Shown piece by piece: positions 14,715-25,300 of a stretch of 28,082 nt of DNA (position 1 is its first letter; each line of letters opens with the position of its first letter). A program made the position numbers and the translations under genes. Source of the DNA: an uncultured Eubacteriales bacterium (GTDB taxonomy: Bacteria > Bacillota > Clostridia > Oscillospirales > Oscillospiraceae); the NCBI GenBank assembly GCA_900546915.1, contig UREY01000027.1, positions 1 to 28,082 of the forward strand, in the 5' to 3' direction. Below the pieces are notes generated by a model. The model did not search any database. It worked only from the letters and a program-made list of their open reading frames with translations, and had not been told where the DNA came from.

Positions 14715-15620
14715 ATGAACACCAAGGACCTGACCTTATCCCAAACGGAAATTCATAAGCTGCTCTGTGCAGGCAGCGGGGACGCTGTGCTGCTGCATTT
14801 GTATCTGCAATGCGGGAACTCCCTCCAGGAAGCGGAGACCGCCCTGGGGATGGGACAGGCCCGGTACTCCTGTGCGGCTGCCACGCTGCGGCAGCTGGGC
14901 CTGTGGCCGGAGGAGAGCGCCTTGCTGCGTCCGGCCCACCAGCCGCCCCAGTACACCGAGGAGGATGTGACCCAAGCCATGAACCACAGCGACGAATTCC
15001 GCCTGCTGGTGGGGGAGGTGCAGCGGACCTTGGGCCGGATTCTCACCACAGAGGAGCTGAAAATCCTGCTCTCCTTCCGGAACTACCTGGATTTGCCTGC
15101 CGAGGTGGTGAGTATGCTGGTGTGCTACTGCAAGGAACGCATGCGCCGCCGGGGCTCCAATCGAAATCCCTCTCTGCGTATGATCGAGAAGGAGGCTTAC
15201 ATTTGGGCGGAGCAGGGGATCAATACCCTGGAAGAGGCAGCCGCCTATATGCAGGCCCAGAATGCCAGACATACCCGGATGGCGGCCCTGATGCGCATGC
15301 TGCAGATCTCCGGCCGGAATCTGACGCCGGCGGAGGAGCGGTATGCGCAGGCCTGGCTGGATATGGATTTTGACTCCGAGGCGCTGCAGCTGGCTTATGA
15401 AAGGACTTGCCTGAACACCGGCGGGCTGAAATGGCCGTACATGAATAAGATCCTGCAGAGCTGGCACCAGCAGAACCTACATACCGGGGCCCAGATTCAG
15501 GCCGGAGATAAAAAGCCGGCTCCTCAGGCCCAGCGGGTGCAGGCGGGGACCGCCGCCCTGGGACAGATGGAGCGGGAGGCCATTGCCCGCATGCTGCGGG
15601 AGCAGGAACAGGAGGAATAG
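14715..15620 (+). CDS. DnaD-domain primosome protein
   Basis: 301 residues. Firmicutes DnaD/DnaB proteins help remodel DNA and load the replicative helicase at origins and restart sites. The N-terminal winged-helix-like region (about 1-90) is followed by two helical DDBH2-like repeats, one around 95-160 ('EDVTQAMNHSDEFRLL' onward) and one around 205-270, ending in the 'PYMNKILQSW' YxxxIL signature. The C-terminus is a Gln/Ala/Glu-rich tail. The ATG at 14715 is chosen because CGGAGGA lies just upstream and 'MNTKDLTLSQTEIH' gives a sensible start; a longer frame from 14556 begins inside the promoter. The next gene follows after 3 nt, so the pair is an operon with matched function. Confidence 0.87.
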   Translation: MNTKDLTLSQTEIHKLLCAGSGDAVLLHLYLQCGNSLQEAETALGMGQARYSCAAATLRQLGLWPEESALLRPAHQPPQYTEEDVTQAMNHSDEFRLLVGEVQRTLGRILTTEELKILLSFRNYLDLPAEVVSMLVCYCKERMRRRGSNRNPSLRMIEKEAYIWAEQGINTLEEAAAYMQAQNARHTRMAALMRMLQISGRNLTPAEERYAQAWLDMDFDSEALQLAYERTCLNTGGLKWPYMNKILQSWHQQNLHTGAQIQAGDKKPAPQAQRVQAGTAALGQMEREAIARMLREQEQEE

Positions 15621-15623
15621 CCT

Positions 15624-16610
15624 ATGGCATATTCAGGAGAGGTGCTGCGCCGGGCCCGGGAGCGTCTGGCCCAAGCCAGGTCGGAGCGGGAGGCGGAGAA
15701 CGCCGAGCACCTGCGCCGGGCGTACCGCCAGGTTCCCCGGCTGGCGGAGATTGACCGCGCCCTCCGGCTTACCATGGCCCAGGCGGCCCGAACGGTGTTT
15801 CAGCAAGGCGGACAGGCCCAGGCGGAGTTTGACCGCATTCGCCAAGAAAACCGGGCGCTGCAGGCGGAGCGGGAGCGGCTGATTGAAGACAACTTCGAAG
15901 AGGGCTTTTTGGACGACGCGCCGGTCTGCGCCGTTTGCGGCGGCACCGGCTATGTGGGCTCGCAAATGTGTGAGTGTCTCCGGGAGCTGTGCCGCCAGGA
16001 GCAGAAAAAGGAGCTGACCCTTCTGACGGGAGCGGCCAGAGAGACCTTTGAGGGCTTCCAGCTGAGCTATTACTCCGATCAGCCGGACCCCAATCTGGGC
16101 GTCAGCCCCCGGGCGGTGATGGCCGGGACGCTGCAGACCTGCCGGCGGTACGCCCAAAGCTTCACCCTGAAGTCCGGCAATCTCCTGCTCAACGGGAATC
16201 CGGGCCTGGGGAAGACCTTTTTGTCCGCCTGCATTGCCAGGGCGGTGGCCGACGGCGGCTACAGCGTGGTGTATGAGACGGCGGTGCACTTGTTTCAGCG
16301 CCTGGAGGAGGCGAAATTTTCCGACTCCCAGGAGGCCAGACACCGGGCGGAGAAGTATACCGCCTGCGACCTGCTGCTGATTGATGATTTGGGGACGGAG
16401 CTTACCACCCAGTTTGTCAGCTCCGCGCTGTACACCGTTCTGAACGACCGGCTGCTGGCGGGCCGTCCTACGGTGGTCTCCACCAATCTGCAATCCGATG
16501 AGATTGCCCTGCGCTACAGCCCCCAGATTGCCTCCCGGCTTTTGGGCAGCTACCGGCTGGTGGCCTTTGTGGGCCGGGACGTCCGCCTGCAGAAGGCTGC
16601 CGGGAAATAA
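15624..16610 (+). CDS. dnaI: DnaI/DnaC-type replicative helicase loader
   Basis: 328 residues. An AAA+ ATPase that loads the hexameric replicative helicase onto single-stranded DNA. A charged coiled-coil-like region (about 1-95, rich in Glu/Arg/Gln) precedes a zinc-binding cluster with Cys102/Cys105 and Cys116/Cys118 ('CAVC', 'CEC'), as in DnaI. Walker A 'GNPGLGKT' is at 191-198, Walker B 'LLLIDDLG' at about 250-257, sensor 1 'VSTN' at 285-288, and a likely arginine finger 'ASRLLGSYR' at about 303-311. IstB, the transposon-borne relative, lacks the zinc cluster, and no transposase is near. The preceding gene is DnaD-like, which supports a primosome role. The operon ends at a hairpin before the convergent rpsR. 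Confidence 0.9.
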   Translation: MAYSGEVLRRARERLAQARSEREAENAEHLRRAYRQVPRLAEIDRALRLTMAQAARTVFQQGGQAQAEFDRIRQENRALQAERERLIEDNFEEGFLDDAPVCAVCGGTGYVGSQMCECLRELCRQEQKKELTLLTGAARETFEGFQLSYYSDQPDPNLGVSPRAVMAGTLQTCRRYAQSFTLKSGNLLLNGNPGLGKTFLSACIARAVADGGYSVVYETAVHLFQRLEEAKFSDSQEARHRAEKYTACDLLLIDDLGTELTTQFVSSALYTVLNDRLLAGRPTVVSTNLQSDEIALRYSPQIASRLLGSYRLVAFVGRDVRLQKAAGK

Positions 16611-16631
16611 TACCATATCCATGAACACAGA

Positions 16632-16662
16632 CAAAAAGGGCCGCAGCATGTGCTGCGGCCCT
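16632..16662 (-). terminator. Terminator of the rpsF-ssb-rpsR operon
   Basis: AGGGCCGCAGCA (16637-16648) and TGCTGCGGCCCT (16651-16662) make a 12-bp stem. On the minus strand it is followed by TTTTTGT, so it mainly serves rpsR. It also lies between convergent operons and could help end dnaI transcripts, although the plus-side T-run is poor. Confidence 0.85.
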
Positions 16663-16675
16663 GAGCTTTGTTGGA

Positions 16676-16909
16676 TTAATCCGCCACGTAAGGCAGCAGA
16701 GCGATCTGACGGGCGCGCTTGATGGCGACGGTCAGCTGGCGCTGATGCGCAGCGCAGGTACCGGTGGTCCGGCGGGGCAGAATCTTGCCGCGCTCAGACA
16801 GGTAACGGCGGAGCTTTGCGGTATCTTCATAATCGATGTGAGTCATCTTGTCCACGCAAAAGTTACATACCTTTTTCCGCTTGCGGGGACGGGCACGATC
16901 GTTAGCCAT
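16676..16909 (-). CDS. rpsR: 30S ribosomal protein S18
   Basis: 77 residues. S18 pairs with S6 on the platform of the small ribosomal subunit. The sequence begins '[18 protein letters not shown]', a basic N-terminus with a CxxC pair, and contains the conserved '[12 protein letters not shown]' and '[11 protein letters not shown]' segments. The CxxC and the later Cys suggest a zinc-type form. The start at 16909 has GGAGG 6 nt upstream. It is the third gene of the rpsF-ssb-rpsR operon, an arrangement widely conserved in Gram-positive bacteria. Confidence 0.97.
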   Translation of the reverse strand: MANDRARPRKRKKVCNFCVDKMTHIDYEDTAKLRRYLSERGKILPRRTTGTCAAHQRQLTVAIKRARQIALLPYVAD

Positions 16910-16949
16910 GATAATCCTCCTTTTTTGTAAACTCTCTTTTGGAAAAGCC

Positions 16950-17444
16950 TTAGAACGGCAGCTGGGCGTCATCGTCCTCCAGCATGGCAAAATCCGACGC
17001 AGGCGCGCTGGCCGGCGCGGCGTAGCTGGGGGCCGCCGGGGCGGAATAGCTGCTGCCGGCGGCGTAATTGTTGCCGCCGTAACTGCTGCCGGAGGCATAG
17101 CTGCCGCCGGATTCGCTGTCCCGCTTGCTGTCGCCGAAGTAGACGTTATCCGCAACGACCTCGGCGCTGCGGCGTTTGTTGCCGTCTTTGTCGTTCCAGT
17201 TGCGGATTTGGAGCCTGCCGGAAACGACGGCCATGCGACCCTTGGTGAAATACTTGGAGACAAACTCCGCCGTATTGCGCCAGGCTACGATGTCGATGAA
17301 ATCCGTTTCCTTCTCGCCGGTTTCCTTGGAACCGAAATCCCGGTCGACCGCGATGGAAAAGGACGCCACGGCGATTCCGGTGCCGGTGCGGCGAAGCTCC
17401 GGGTCCCGGGTCAGGCGGCCCATGAGAACAATGTGATTCAGCAT
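16950..17444 (-). CDS. ssb: Single-stranded DNA-binding protein
   Basis: 164 residues. It binds and protects single-stranded DNA in replication, repair and recombination. The OB-fold covers about residues 1-105 ('[18 protein letters not shown]', '[14 protein letters not shown]', 'GRLQIRNW'). A Ser/Gly/Tyr/Ala-rich disordered linker (about 112-150) leads to the acidic tip 'DDDAQLPF', the docking site for partner proteins. GGAGG precedes the start. It lies between rpsF and rpsR, where it is often found. Confidence 0.97.
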   Translation of the reverse strand: MLNHIVLMGRLTRDPELRRTGTGIAVASFSIAVDRDFGSKETGEKETDFIDIVAWRNTAEFVSKYFTKGRMAVVSGRLQIRNWNDKDGNKRRSAEVVADNVYFGDSKRDSESGGSYASGSSYGGNNYAAGSSYSAPAAPSYAAPASAPASDFAMLEDDDAQLPF

Positions 17445-17455
17445 GGTGAGCCTCC

Positions 17456-17752
17456 TTACACCTCTTCGTCGGTGATGATGTGGCGGATGACGCCTTCGGT
17501 GATGTTGAGCACCCGGTCCAGCTCAGCGGGGAACTGGGGCTTGCACTCGCAGATCATCCGGACGTAGTAGCCCTCGGGCAGATCGTTGATGGGGTAAGCC
17601 AGGCGGCGCTTGCCCAGCTCATCCAGGCTGACAATCGTACCCTCCGCTTCTACCATCGCCTTGAACTTTTCCACAAGAGCGGCGATCCCTTCCTCGCCCA
17701 CAGCGGGGTCGATGATGTAGATCACCTTGTACTTGGCGGAAATCTTAGCCAT
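17456..17752 (-). CDS. rpsF: 30S ribosomal protein S6
   Basis: 98 residues. S6 binds S18 and 16S rRNA in the small-subunit platform. The sequence shows the standard ferredoxin-like fold: 'YKVIYIIDP' first strand, a helix around 'ALVEKFKAMVEAEG', and 'RRLAYPINDLPEGYYV'. The ATG at 17752 is preferred over a GTG at 17761 because GGAGG then sits 8 nt upstream. It leads the operon with a consensus promoter at 17829-17857 and a structured leader. The S6:S18 complex is known to repress this operon in many bacteria. Confidence 0.97.
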   Translation of the reverse strand: MAKISAKYKVIYIIDPAVGEEGIAALVEKFKAMVEAEGTIVSLDELGKRRLAYPINDLPEGYYVRMICECKPQFPAELDRVLNITEGVIRHIITDEEV

Positions 17753-17778
17753 GTTTTGCACCTCCTTTTGGACTTTTG

Positions 17779-17822
17779 GCCGCCGCGGCTACGGCGGCAA
17801 GGATGCCTGTCAAATCACAGGC
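17779..17822 (-). promoter_or_regulatory. Structured rpsF leader, candidate S6:S18 autoregulatory site
   Basis: Two hairpins lie between the predicted start point (about 17822) and the S6 ribosome site. One is GCCTGT/ACAGGC (17805-17810 with 17817-17822). The other is GCCGCC/GGCGGC (17779-17784 with 17793-17798), whose loop and stem carry the CCG triplets typical of the S6:S18-binding motif. The position matches the known regulatory element, but I cannot confirm the exact consensus. Confidence 0.4.
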
Positions 17823-17828
17823 CCAAAC

Positions 17829-17857
17829 AGTATACCGGATTTTTCCGGAAATGTCAA
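17829..17857 (-). promoter_or_regulatory. Consensus promoter of the rpsF operon
   Basis: On the minus strand TTGACA (17852-17857) and TATACT (17829-17834) have a 17-bp spacer, close to ideal, as expected for a ribosomal operon. It starts 35 nt past the end of the ArsR-type gene, so the two minus-strand units are probably transcribed separately. Confidence 0.85.
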
Positions 17858-17892
17858 GAAAAATCCGCATTTTTGCACCCCATATGGGGCAA

Positions 17893-18948
17893 TTACAGAA
17901 GACAGTGCTCCAGCTCCTGCAGAAAGCGGCGCAGGGATTCCGGATTCAGGCGGTAATAGGTGCTGGTCCCCCGCTTGGAGGTAGTGACGAAGCCCTCGTT
18001 TGTGAGCAGATTCATGTGATGGGAAACGGTGGCAGGAGCCAGACCGATTTTTTCCGCGATGTCCTGCCCGTTGCATTCGCCGCCCTTCAGGGCTTTGAGA
18101 ATCGCCAGGCGGCTTTTGTCGCCCATGGACTTCAGGCGGCTGACCAGGTTGGCGGACTGGTCGGAGTATTTTTCGATTAAGGCGGTGAGCGCTTCATAAT
18201 AAACGCCGAAATAGATTTGATTGCCGGTAAAGTTCCAGCTTAGGCCGTGAAAGCCCATGAGGAAGGGAAAAACCGTGACCACATCCGGCTGTGCGGCGAC
18301 ATTTAAATTGGAAAATACGCGGCATGGATCGTCTCCAATTTGATCCCGGGCAAAAACGGCGGCTTGGCGGCACAGCCCCGCGACGTCGGGCAAATGCTCC
18401 AGGAACAGGCCGGTGGCTTTGCGGAGAATGACGTCCAGCTCCTCCAGATAATCGTCCATGGAATAATACAGGGCGGTACAGACCCATTTGACGTCTTCCG
18501 TGCAGCCGCTTTTCAGCAGATACCGGATAAGGTCGTCCAACCGGCAGACGTGGCGCAGGGCGCTCTCCGGAATGTCCAGAAAGCGGCTGATGGTCTGTCG
18601 GATGGCGCCTAGCTTTTCCTCCTCCTGGAGGCGGCCGTAGCGGATGCCGGATTTCAGGGCGTCATACAGAGGCCAGGCCAGGGAGGTGGTGCCGTTGCTG
18701 CGGGCTGCAAAGAAGAAGCGAAGGCGGTCTTCTTGGACAGAAAGATTGGAGTTTACATAACTCTCGACCTCCAGCAAAGGCTGCAGCAGGGGCTCCAATT
18801 CAAACATGGGAATGTCGTATCGGTCCGAGAGATAGTGCCGGATTTCCTCGATGTTGTGCTGGGCGTCCGCCTCCGGGCGAAAACGGCGTTCCAGCAAAAA
18901 AATACACTCTGCCTCCGGGCAGATCCAGTCAGAAAAATGAACGTCCAT
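17893..18948 (-). CDS. ArsR-type winged-helix transcription regulator with a large N-terminal region
   Basis: 351 residues. The last 90 (about 262-351) form an ArsR-like winged helix: 'LKSMGDKSRLAILKAL', the recognition helix 'LAPATVSHHMNLL', and the wing 'GFVTTSKRGTSTYYRL'. Classic ArsR proteins are near 100 residues. Here about 260 residues precede the DNA-binding part; they are mostly helical and aromatic, and I do not assign them to a family. This could be a sensor region. The CxC metal box of arsenic/cadmium sensors is not obvious, so metal sensing is not supported. It is divergent from the subtilase gene, with a consensus promoter at 18997-19025 and a large inverted repeat between. AGGGG precedes the start. 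The target is likely local but unproven. Confidence 0.85.
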   Translation of the reverse strand: MDVHFSDWICPEAECIFLLERRFRPEADAQHNIEEIRHYLSDRYDIPMFELEPLLQPLLEVESYVNSNLSVQEDRLRFFFAARSNGTTSLAWPLYDALKSGIRYGRLQEEEKLGAIRQTISRFLDIPESALRHVCRLDDLIRYLLKSGCTEDVKWVCTALYYSMDDYLEELDVILRKATGLFLEHLPDVAGLCRQAAVFARDQIGDDPCRVFSNLNVAAQPDVVTVFPFLMGFHGLSWNFTGNQIYFGVYYEALTALIEKYSDQSANLVSRLKSMGDKSRLAILKALKGGECNGQDIAEKIGLAPATVSHHMNLLTNEGFVTTSKRGTSTYYRLNPESLRRFLQELEHCLL

Positions 18949-18996
18949 AGGATACCCCTTTTCTCTCCGCTATTTCGATTCGGATCAAACAATCAT

Positions 18997-19025
18997 ATTG
19001 TAACGGGAATTTTTGCCGGTGTCAA
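18997..19025 (-). promoter_or_regulatory. Promoter of the ArsR-type regulator
   Basis: On the minus strand TTGACA (19020-19025) and TACAAT (18997-19002) have a 17-bp spacer. The leader is about 40 nt. Confidence 0.75.
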
Positions 19026-19091
19026 GCCCTGAAAAAATGATGCATATCGAAAATTAAATAAGAAGCAGAATAGCAGAAATTTTAAAAAATT

Positions 19092-19173
19092 CCAGAAAAG
19101 CCACGAAAAATGGAAAATAATGCAGGAAATCGGCGCTGGGAATGACAATTCTCGCTGATTTCCGCGTTTCTGG
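19092..19173. promoter_or_regulatory. Large inverted repeat between the ArsR-type and subtilase genes
   Basis: GGAAATCGGCG (19125-19135) pairs with CGCTGATTTCC (19153-19163), 11 positions with one G-T pair. An inner GGAAT/ATTCT and an outer CCAGAAA/TTTCTGG (19092-19098 with 19167-19173) extend it. It lies between two divergent promoters, upstream of the subtilase -35 by about 45 bp. It may be an operator for the ArsR-type regulator. A terminator is unlikely because transcription leaves the region both ways. The rest of 18949-19305 is AT-rich promoter DNA. Confidence 0.45.
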
Positions 19174-19218
19174 TTTTATAAAAATCAAAAAAAACTTCGA
19201 CAAAAATGAAAATAGGTA

Positions 19219-19247
19219 TTGCGTTTTTCGATTTGCCGTGCTAGAAT
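19219..19247 (+). promoter_or_regulatory. Promoter of the subtilase gene
   Basis: TTGCGT (19219-19224) and TAGAAT (19242-19247) have a 17-bp spacer, downstream of A/T tracts that could act as an UP element. The leader to ATG 19306 is about 50 nt, with AAAGGAAG as ribosome site. Confidence 0.6.
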
Positions 19248-19305
19248 ACTTTTACTGCGAATTCCCATTCGCAAAAATTCAGCTCAAAAGAAAGGAAGAC
19301 AGACC

Positions 19306-22300
19306 ATGAAGAAGAGACTATTGGCATGTTTGCTGGTCCTCTCTCTGTTCGCCACCGGCCTGGGTTTCGCCCCGGCGGCGCAGGCGGCGGAGGACGGGAT
19401 CGCCGCGCAATGGACCACAAAGGAAAACCTGGCCCCGGCGGACCGGGAAATTGTGCTCCAGCCGGATGAAGGGACGCTTTCCGAGGATGACGGCAGTCGG
19501 ATCTCCGACGAGAGCGTTCTGTATCAAGACAGCGACGTTGTGACGGTGATCGTGGAGCTGGAGGAGCAGCCGCTTCTGACCCGGGCCTCCGGCGACGTGG
19601 AGGTCTTCGCAGCCTCCGCCCAGGGCCGGGCTCTGGAGCAGGATCTGCGGGCGGCCCAGGAGAGAATCAAAGGAAAAATCCGGGCCATCAGCGGCGCCGT
19701 TTCCACCCAGTCTGTCAACGGCGTTTCCGACCTGGAGTACTCCTATACCACGGTACTCAACGGTTTCTCCATGAAGCTGCCCTACGGCGATATTGCCGAG
19801 GCCCGGCAGATCGACGGAGTCAAGCGCATCTTCGTGGCTGAGCAGTACAGTCTGCCCACCACCTACGGCGAGGATGAGTACACCATCTCCATGAGCAGCT
19901 CTGCCGGGATGGTGGGCGCCGACGAGGCCAATACCCTGGGCTATGACGGCACGGGCACCATTGTGGCCGTCCTGGACACGGGCTTTGACGAAGACCATGA
20001 GGCCTTCTCCGTCATGCCGGAAAACGGCAAGTACAGCAAAGCCGACATTGCCGGGATGCTGCAAAGCAAGCTGTCCTGCGGCGTAAGCAATGTGGACGAG
20101 GTGTACATCAATGAAAAGGCCCCCTTCGGCTATGACTATGCAAATGGTGATACCGATGCCGAGGCGGTAGGCCAATCCCACGGCGTCCATGTGGCCGGTA
20201 CGGTGGCCGGCAACAACGGGGACGATTTCCGGGGCGTGGCGCCCAATGCTCAGCTGATGATCATGAAGATCTTTGCCGATAATTCCGGCTCCACCGGCGA
20301 CGATATCATCCTGGCCGGTCTGGACGACGCCGTGAAGCTGGGCGCCGATGCGGTGAATCTGTCCCTGGGCTCGCCCGCCGGCTTTACCGAGTACGGCGAT
20401 GAGGACGAGGAGGAGACGGACGGCTATCTCACCTATTCCGGCGTGTATACCCGGGCGGAGGAGGCCGGCATCAATGTGATGATCGCCGCCGGCAACGAGA
20501 CTTCCTCCACATACTATAACCCTTCCGGAACCCAGCTGACCCTGGCCCAGTATCCGGACAGCGCCATTGTGGCTTCTCCCTCGACGCTGAAGGCGGCTGT
20601 CAGTGTGGCTTCCGTGGACAACGTGGGCTACTTCAAAAATCACATTCAGCTGGCCGACGGCTCCCGGTATGCCTACGATGACGCCGCCGATTACAACACC
20701 CAGACCTCCTACAACATCCTCAGCACCATGGAGGGGCAGACGCTGGAGTATGTGGCGGTGCCCGGCCTGGGCGAGGAGGCCGATTTTGAGGGCCTGGACC
20801 TCACGGGCAAGGTGGCGCTGATCCAGCGGGGAACCATCAACTTTGACGTGAAGGCCGCCAACGCCGCCGCTGTCGGCGCTGTGGCTGCTATCATCTACAA
20901 CAACACAAATGAGGGCCCCTTTGTGGCGGCTCTGACGGAGGAAACCATCCCCGTCATCGGCGTTTCAAAGGAAGCGGGCGAGGCGATGCTGGCTGCCGGG
21001 ACCCAAACCGTCAGCTTCTCCGCCGACTATTACGGCAAGGCGGAGAACCCCACCGGATGGCAGATCAGCTCCTTCAGCAGCATCGGCCCGGCCCCCAATC
21101 TGACGATTAAGCCGGAGATCTCCGCGCCGGGCGGCCTGATTTATTCCTCCGTCATTGGCGGCGGCTATGAAAGCATGTCCGGCACCTCCATGGCCACGCC
21201 CCATATGGCCGGCGAGGCGGCGGTCCTGCGGCAGTATCTCCGGGAGACTGATCCCGGCTTGTCCAACCGGGAGCTGGGCGAGCTGGCCAACAGCCTGCTG
21301 ATGTCCACCGCCGTTCCCTCTCTGGACAACGGCAGCGGCACCTATTTCTCCGTCCGCCGCCAGGGCGCCGGTGTGGCCAATGTGTATAACGCCATTGTCT
21401 CCGGGGCGTACCTGTCTGTGGAGGGCTCCGACCGGCCCAAGGCGGAGGTGGGCTCCAGCCGGGACGGCGCGTATACCTACACCGCCACGGTACACAACCT
21501 GACCGATTCGGCCAAGACCTATTCTCTGGACACCGCTGCGCTGGTGGAGACCATCACAGAGCTGGACGGGGTTTGCTACGTGGCCAATTCCGAAAAGCGG
21601 CTGTCTGCCGATGAGGTAGACGTGACCTACACCGGGCTGACCGGCGGCAAGCTCACCGTGGCCGCCAACGGCACGGCCACCTTCACCGTGACCATTGCCC
21701 TGACCGCGTCCGGTAAGGCGTACTTAGACGAGAATTTCCCCAATGGATCCTATGTGGAGGGCTTCACCTTCCTGACTGCGGAGGATGCCGGCGGTGTTTC
21801 TCTGAGCGTTCCCTTCCTGGGCTTCTATGGGGATTGGGGCTCTCTGGACGTCTTCGACGGGGATCCCGGCGAGACCCAGAATATGCTGGGCACCGCTCTG
21901 GCCGACATCGACAACTCCGGCTACGGCTACTTCCTGGGGGTGGATACCGAAACCGGCGCTTACGACGAATCCCGGCTGGCCTTCGCGCCCCGGCGGGCCA
22001 ACCGGCAGCTGGTGGCCCGGGTGAGCCTGCTGCGAAATGTGGACCACCTGGAGGAAGTGATTACCGACGAGGCCGGTAACGTGGTTTACGACACCGGCGA
22101 TTTGGGGATGCTGCGCAAAACCTACGGAGCCGCCACCATGACCGGCATCCAGTATACGGCGATCCTGTACACCCCCGGCTGGAACGGCCGGCTGATGAAG
22201 GACGGCGAGAACAACGTCGGCGATTGGGCTCCCGACGGCCAGTGGTACACCTATACCCTTCGGGCGACCCCCAACGGCGGGGAGGAGGAGCAGACCAAGT

Positions 22301-25300
22301 CCTTCCGGTTCTACCTGGACAACACCCAGCCTGCCATCGACGATGTCCAGCTGTACGAGGAGGACGGCAAGGTCATGCTGACCTGCCTGGCGTCCGATAA
22401 CTTCTACCTGAAGCGCCTGCGGGTCATTGACAGTACCCAGGAGTACTATTACCTCATCGCCCAGGAAGAATTTGCCGCCGTTTCGGAGACGGGGCAAACC
22501 GTCCGGATTACCTTTGATGTGACCGATTTGGCCGCTACCTTGTCGGCCGACGGTAAGAACCCCGGCCGGGTGGGCCTCCTGCTGGAGGACGCGGCCCTGA
22601 ACGAAAATCTGATCTTTGTGGACATCGGCCCCCAGAGCATGACCCTGGACAGCCTGTCCCTGGCAGTGGGAGAGAGCAAACAGGCTGCGATCTCCATTAA
22701 ACCTGAGCGCATGGCGGGCACAAAGCTCACCTGGAGCTCTCAGGATCCGTCCATCGCAACCGTGGACGACAGCGGTATGGTCACCGGCGTTGCCGACGGC
22801 GAGACCATGATTACGGCCACGGCGGTCTCCGGCCTGACGGCTTACGCCAGAGTGATCGTGGGCAAGGGGACGCCGGTGCTCCTGACCTACGGCGAGGCGC
22901 CGGAGCTCAACGACCGCTTCCAGACCCAGGACGGCTTCTTCTGGAAGGTGGTTGGCTACGACGAGGTGCAGCTGATCGAGGACCAGAGTAAGGCCACGGA
23001 TTATGACGCCAACTATGCCGATTTGACCGGCGACGTGGTCATTCCTTCCACCGTGGAGTACGGCGGAAAGACCTTCCGCGTGACCTCCATTGGGTATCAG
23101 GCATTTCGGAATAACCAGGGGATTACCTCGGTGACCATCCCGGAGGGCGTTACGGATGTGGGATATGCTGCATTCTTCATGTGTATGAAGCTGGCCAAGG
23201 TCTCCCTGCCGGACTCTCTGGAGTACGTGGACACCTATGCGTTCAACACCTTTATTGCTACAGAGTTTGACCGGGTGCCGGCAAATCTGAAGTGGATTGG
23301 AGATTTCGCCTTCTACCAAGCCAAGATCGACACCCTGGACCTGCCGGAGGGCCTGACCCACATCGGCAACAAGGCCTTTTATCAATCCACGGTGAAGTCC
23401 CTCTCCCTGCCGGAGAGCGTCACGGAATACGGGGAGCATATTTTCTACGGCTGTAAGAACCTGTCCTATGTGGAGCTGCCCGGGAATATGAAGGAAACGC
23501 CGGAGGGCATTTTCTGGAACTGCACGTCTTTGAAGCGTATCAGCCTGCCCCAGGGCTTGACCAAAATTGGAAACGCGTCCTTCTACGGCTCCGGCCTGGA
23601 GCGGATCACCCTGCCGGACACGGTGACGGAGATTGACGACTGGGCCTTCGCCTGGCTCACCAATATGAAGACCGTCGACATCCCGGACTCCGTGGAAACC
23701 ATTGGCGCCAACGCCTACATTTACGCCGCCGGAGTGGAGACCATCCGCCTGGGCGCCGGGGTGACGTCTGTGGGCAAGGCCGCCTTCCACACCTGGAATG
23801 TGGACCTGGGCGAGGCGCCGGTGATGCAGGTGCAGACCGAGGCGGCTGCCACGGCCCTGCGGCGCAGCGGCTACGGCCAGGAGATCCTCCTGGACGGCGT
23901 GCCCTACACCGGCTACAACGGCGTGTCCTTCACCGACGGCACCTTCTCCTACATGCCCATCTCCGATACCGAGGTGCAGGTGATCGGCTTCAACGACCAG
24001 ACCGGGGAGACGGAGATCACCATGCCCGCCGAGGTCTACTGTGAGGGCGACGACCGGACCTATACCGTCACCAGCGTCATCGACAGGGTATTCTTCCAGA
24101 ATCAGAGCGTCATCAAGCTCCATTTGCCGGATACCCTGACCGACCTGGGCGAGCGGGCCTTTGACCAGATGTTCAATGTCTGCGAGGTGAACATTCCCCA
24201 GAATTTGGAGAATGTGGGCCATCAGGCCATGGGTTATATGGGCTGGGACGGCAAGTCCATCGGCCTGGAGTTTAACAAGGATTTGGTTCTGGAAATTCCC
24301 GGCACCATCGAATTTATGGATGACTGCGCCTTTTCCGGAAACCAGCACGGCGCCATTGTTGTGGGCGAGGGGCTCACCGAGATCGGCGATTATGCGTTTA
24401 CAGGCTGCTACAATGCAACGTCTCTGACCCTGCCCTCTACCCTGCAGCGCATCGGCCTCAACGCATTCCAGGACTGCACCTCGTTGACCTCCGTGGAGCT
24501 GCCGGACAGTGTGACCTATATCGACGACAACGCTTTCGCCGCGCTGGATCTGAAGACCATCGATCTGCCGGAGAATCTGGAATACATCGGCCGCGGCGCC
24601 TTTGGCGCTTATGTCTACAACGAGGATTACACCGCCCAGTATTGGGTGGGTCCCCGGTATGTAGAATTGAACGGCAAGCTGAGCAGGCTGGGCTACAACG
24701 CCTTCCGGCCGGATGCGGACATTGTGGCGGTCCTCAACAGCCAGAGAAATCTGGTGGTGGAGTACGCCGACCTGGAAAAGCTGCCCACGGTGTGCTGGGA
24801 CGGCAAGACCGACATTCCCTTTAACGACGGTTCCGTCATTCCCGCCGGTACCACCGTCACCGTCACCGGGGACGTGACCATCGACGGCAAGCTCACCATC
24901 GAGGGTTCCCTGGTCGTGGCCCCCAATGCCAATCTCACCATCACAGAGGACGCCTGGATTGTGGGCAGCGAAAAGATCACCTACGAGACCTGCGACGGCG
25001 GCGCGGATTGCTGCAGCAAAACCTTCCAGGACCTGGACATCAACCGGTGGTATCACGAGTATACCGACTATGTCATTGCCCGGGGCCTCATGAACGGCGT
25101 TTCGGACAGCCGGTTTGCACCGAATTCCACCCTGACCCGGGGCATGCTGGTGACCACCCTGTACCGTCTGGCGGGAGAGCCGGAGGTGACGGAGCCCGCC
25201 ACCTTCACGGACGTGCCGGAGAACCGGTACTTCACCAAGGCCATTGCCTGGGCCCAGGATGTGGGCCTGGCCAAGGGCGTGACGGACACCCGCTTCGCGC

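Noticed and set aside
15624..16610. IstB transposition helper
   Set aside because: The AAA+ protein has the DnaI-type zinc cluster, follows a DnaD-domain gene and has no transposase nearby.
17878..17889. CCCCATATGGGG palindrome after the ArsR-type gene as a terminator
   Set aside because: No T-run follows on the minus strand; a chance palindrome or operator is equally likely.
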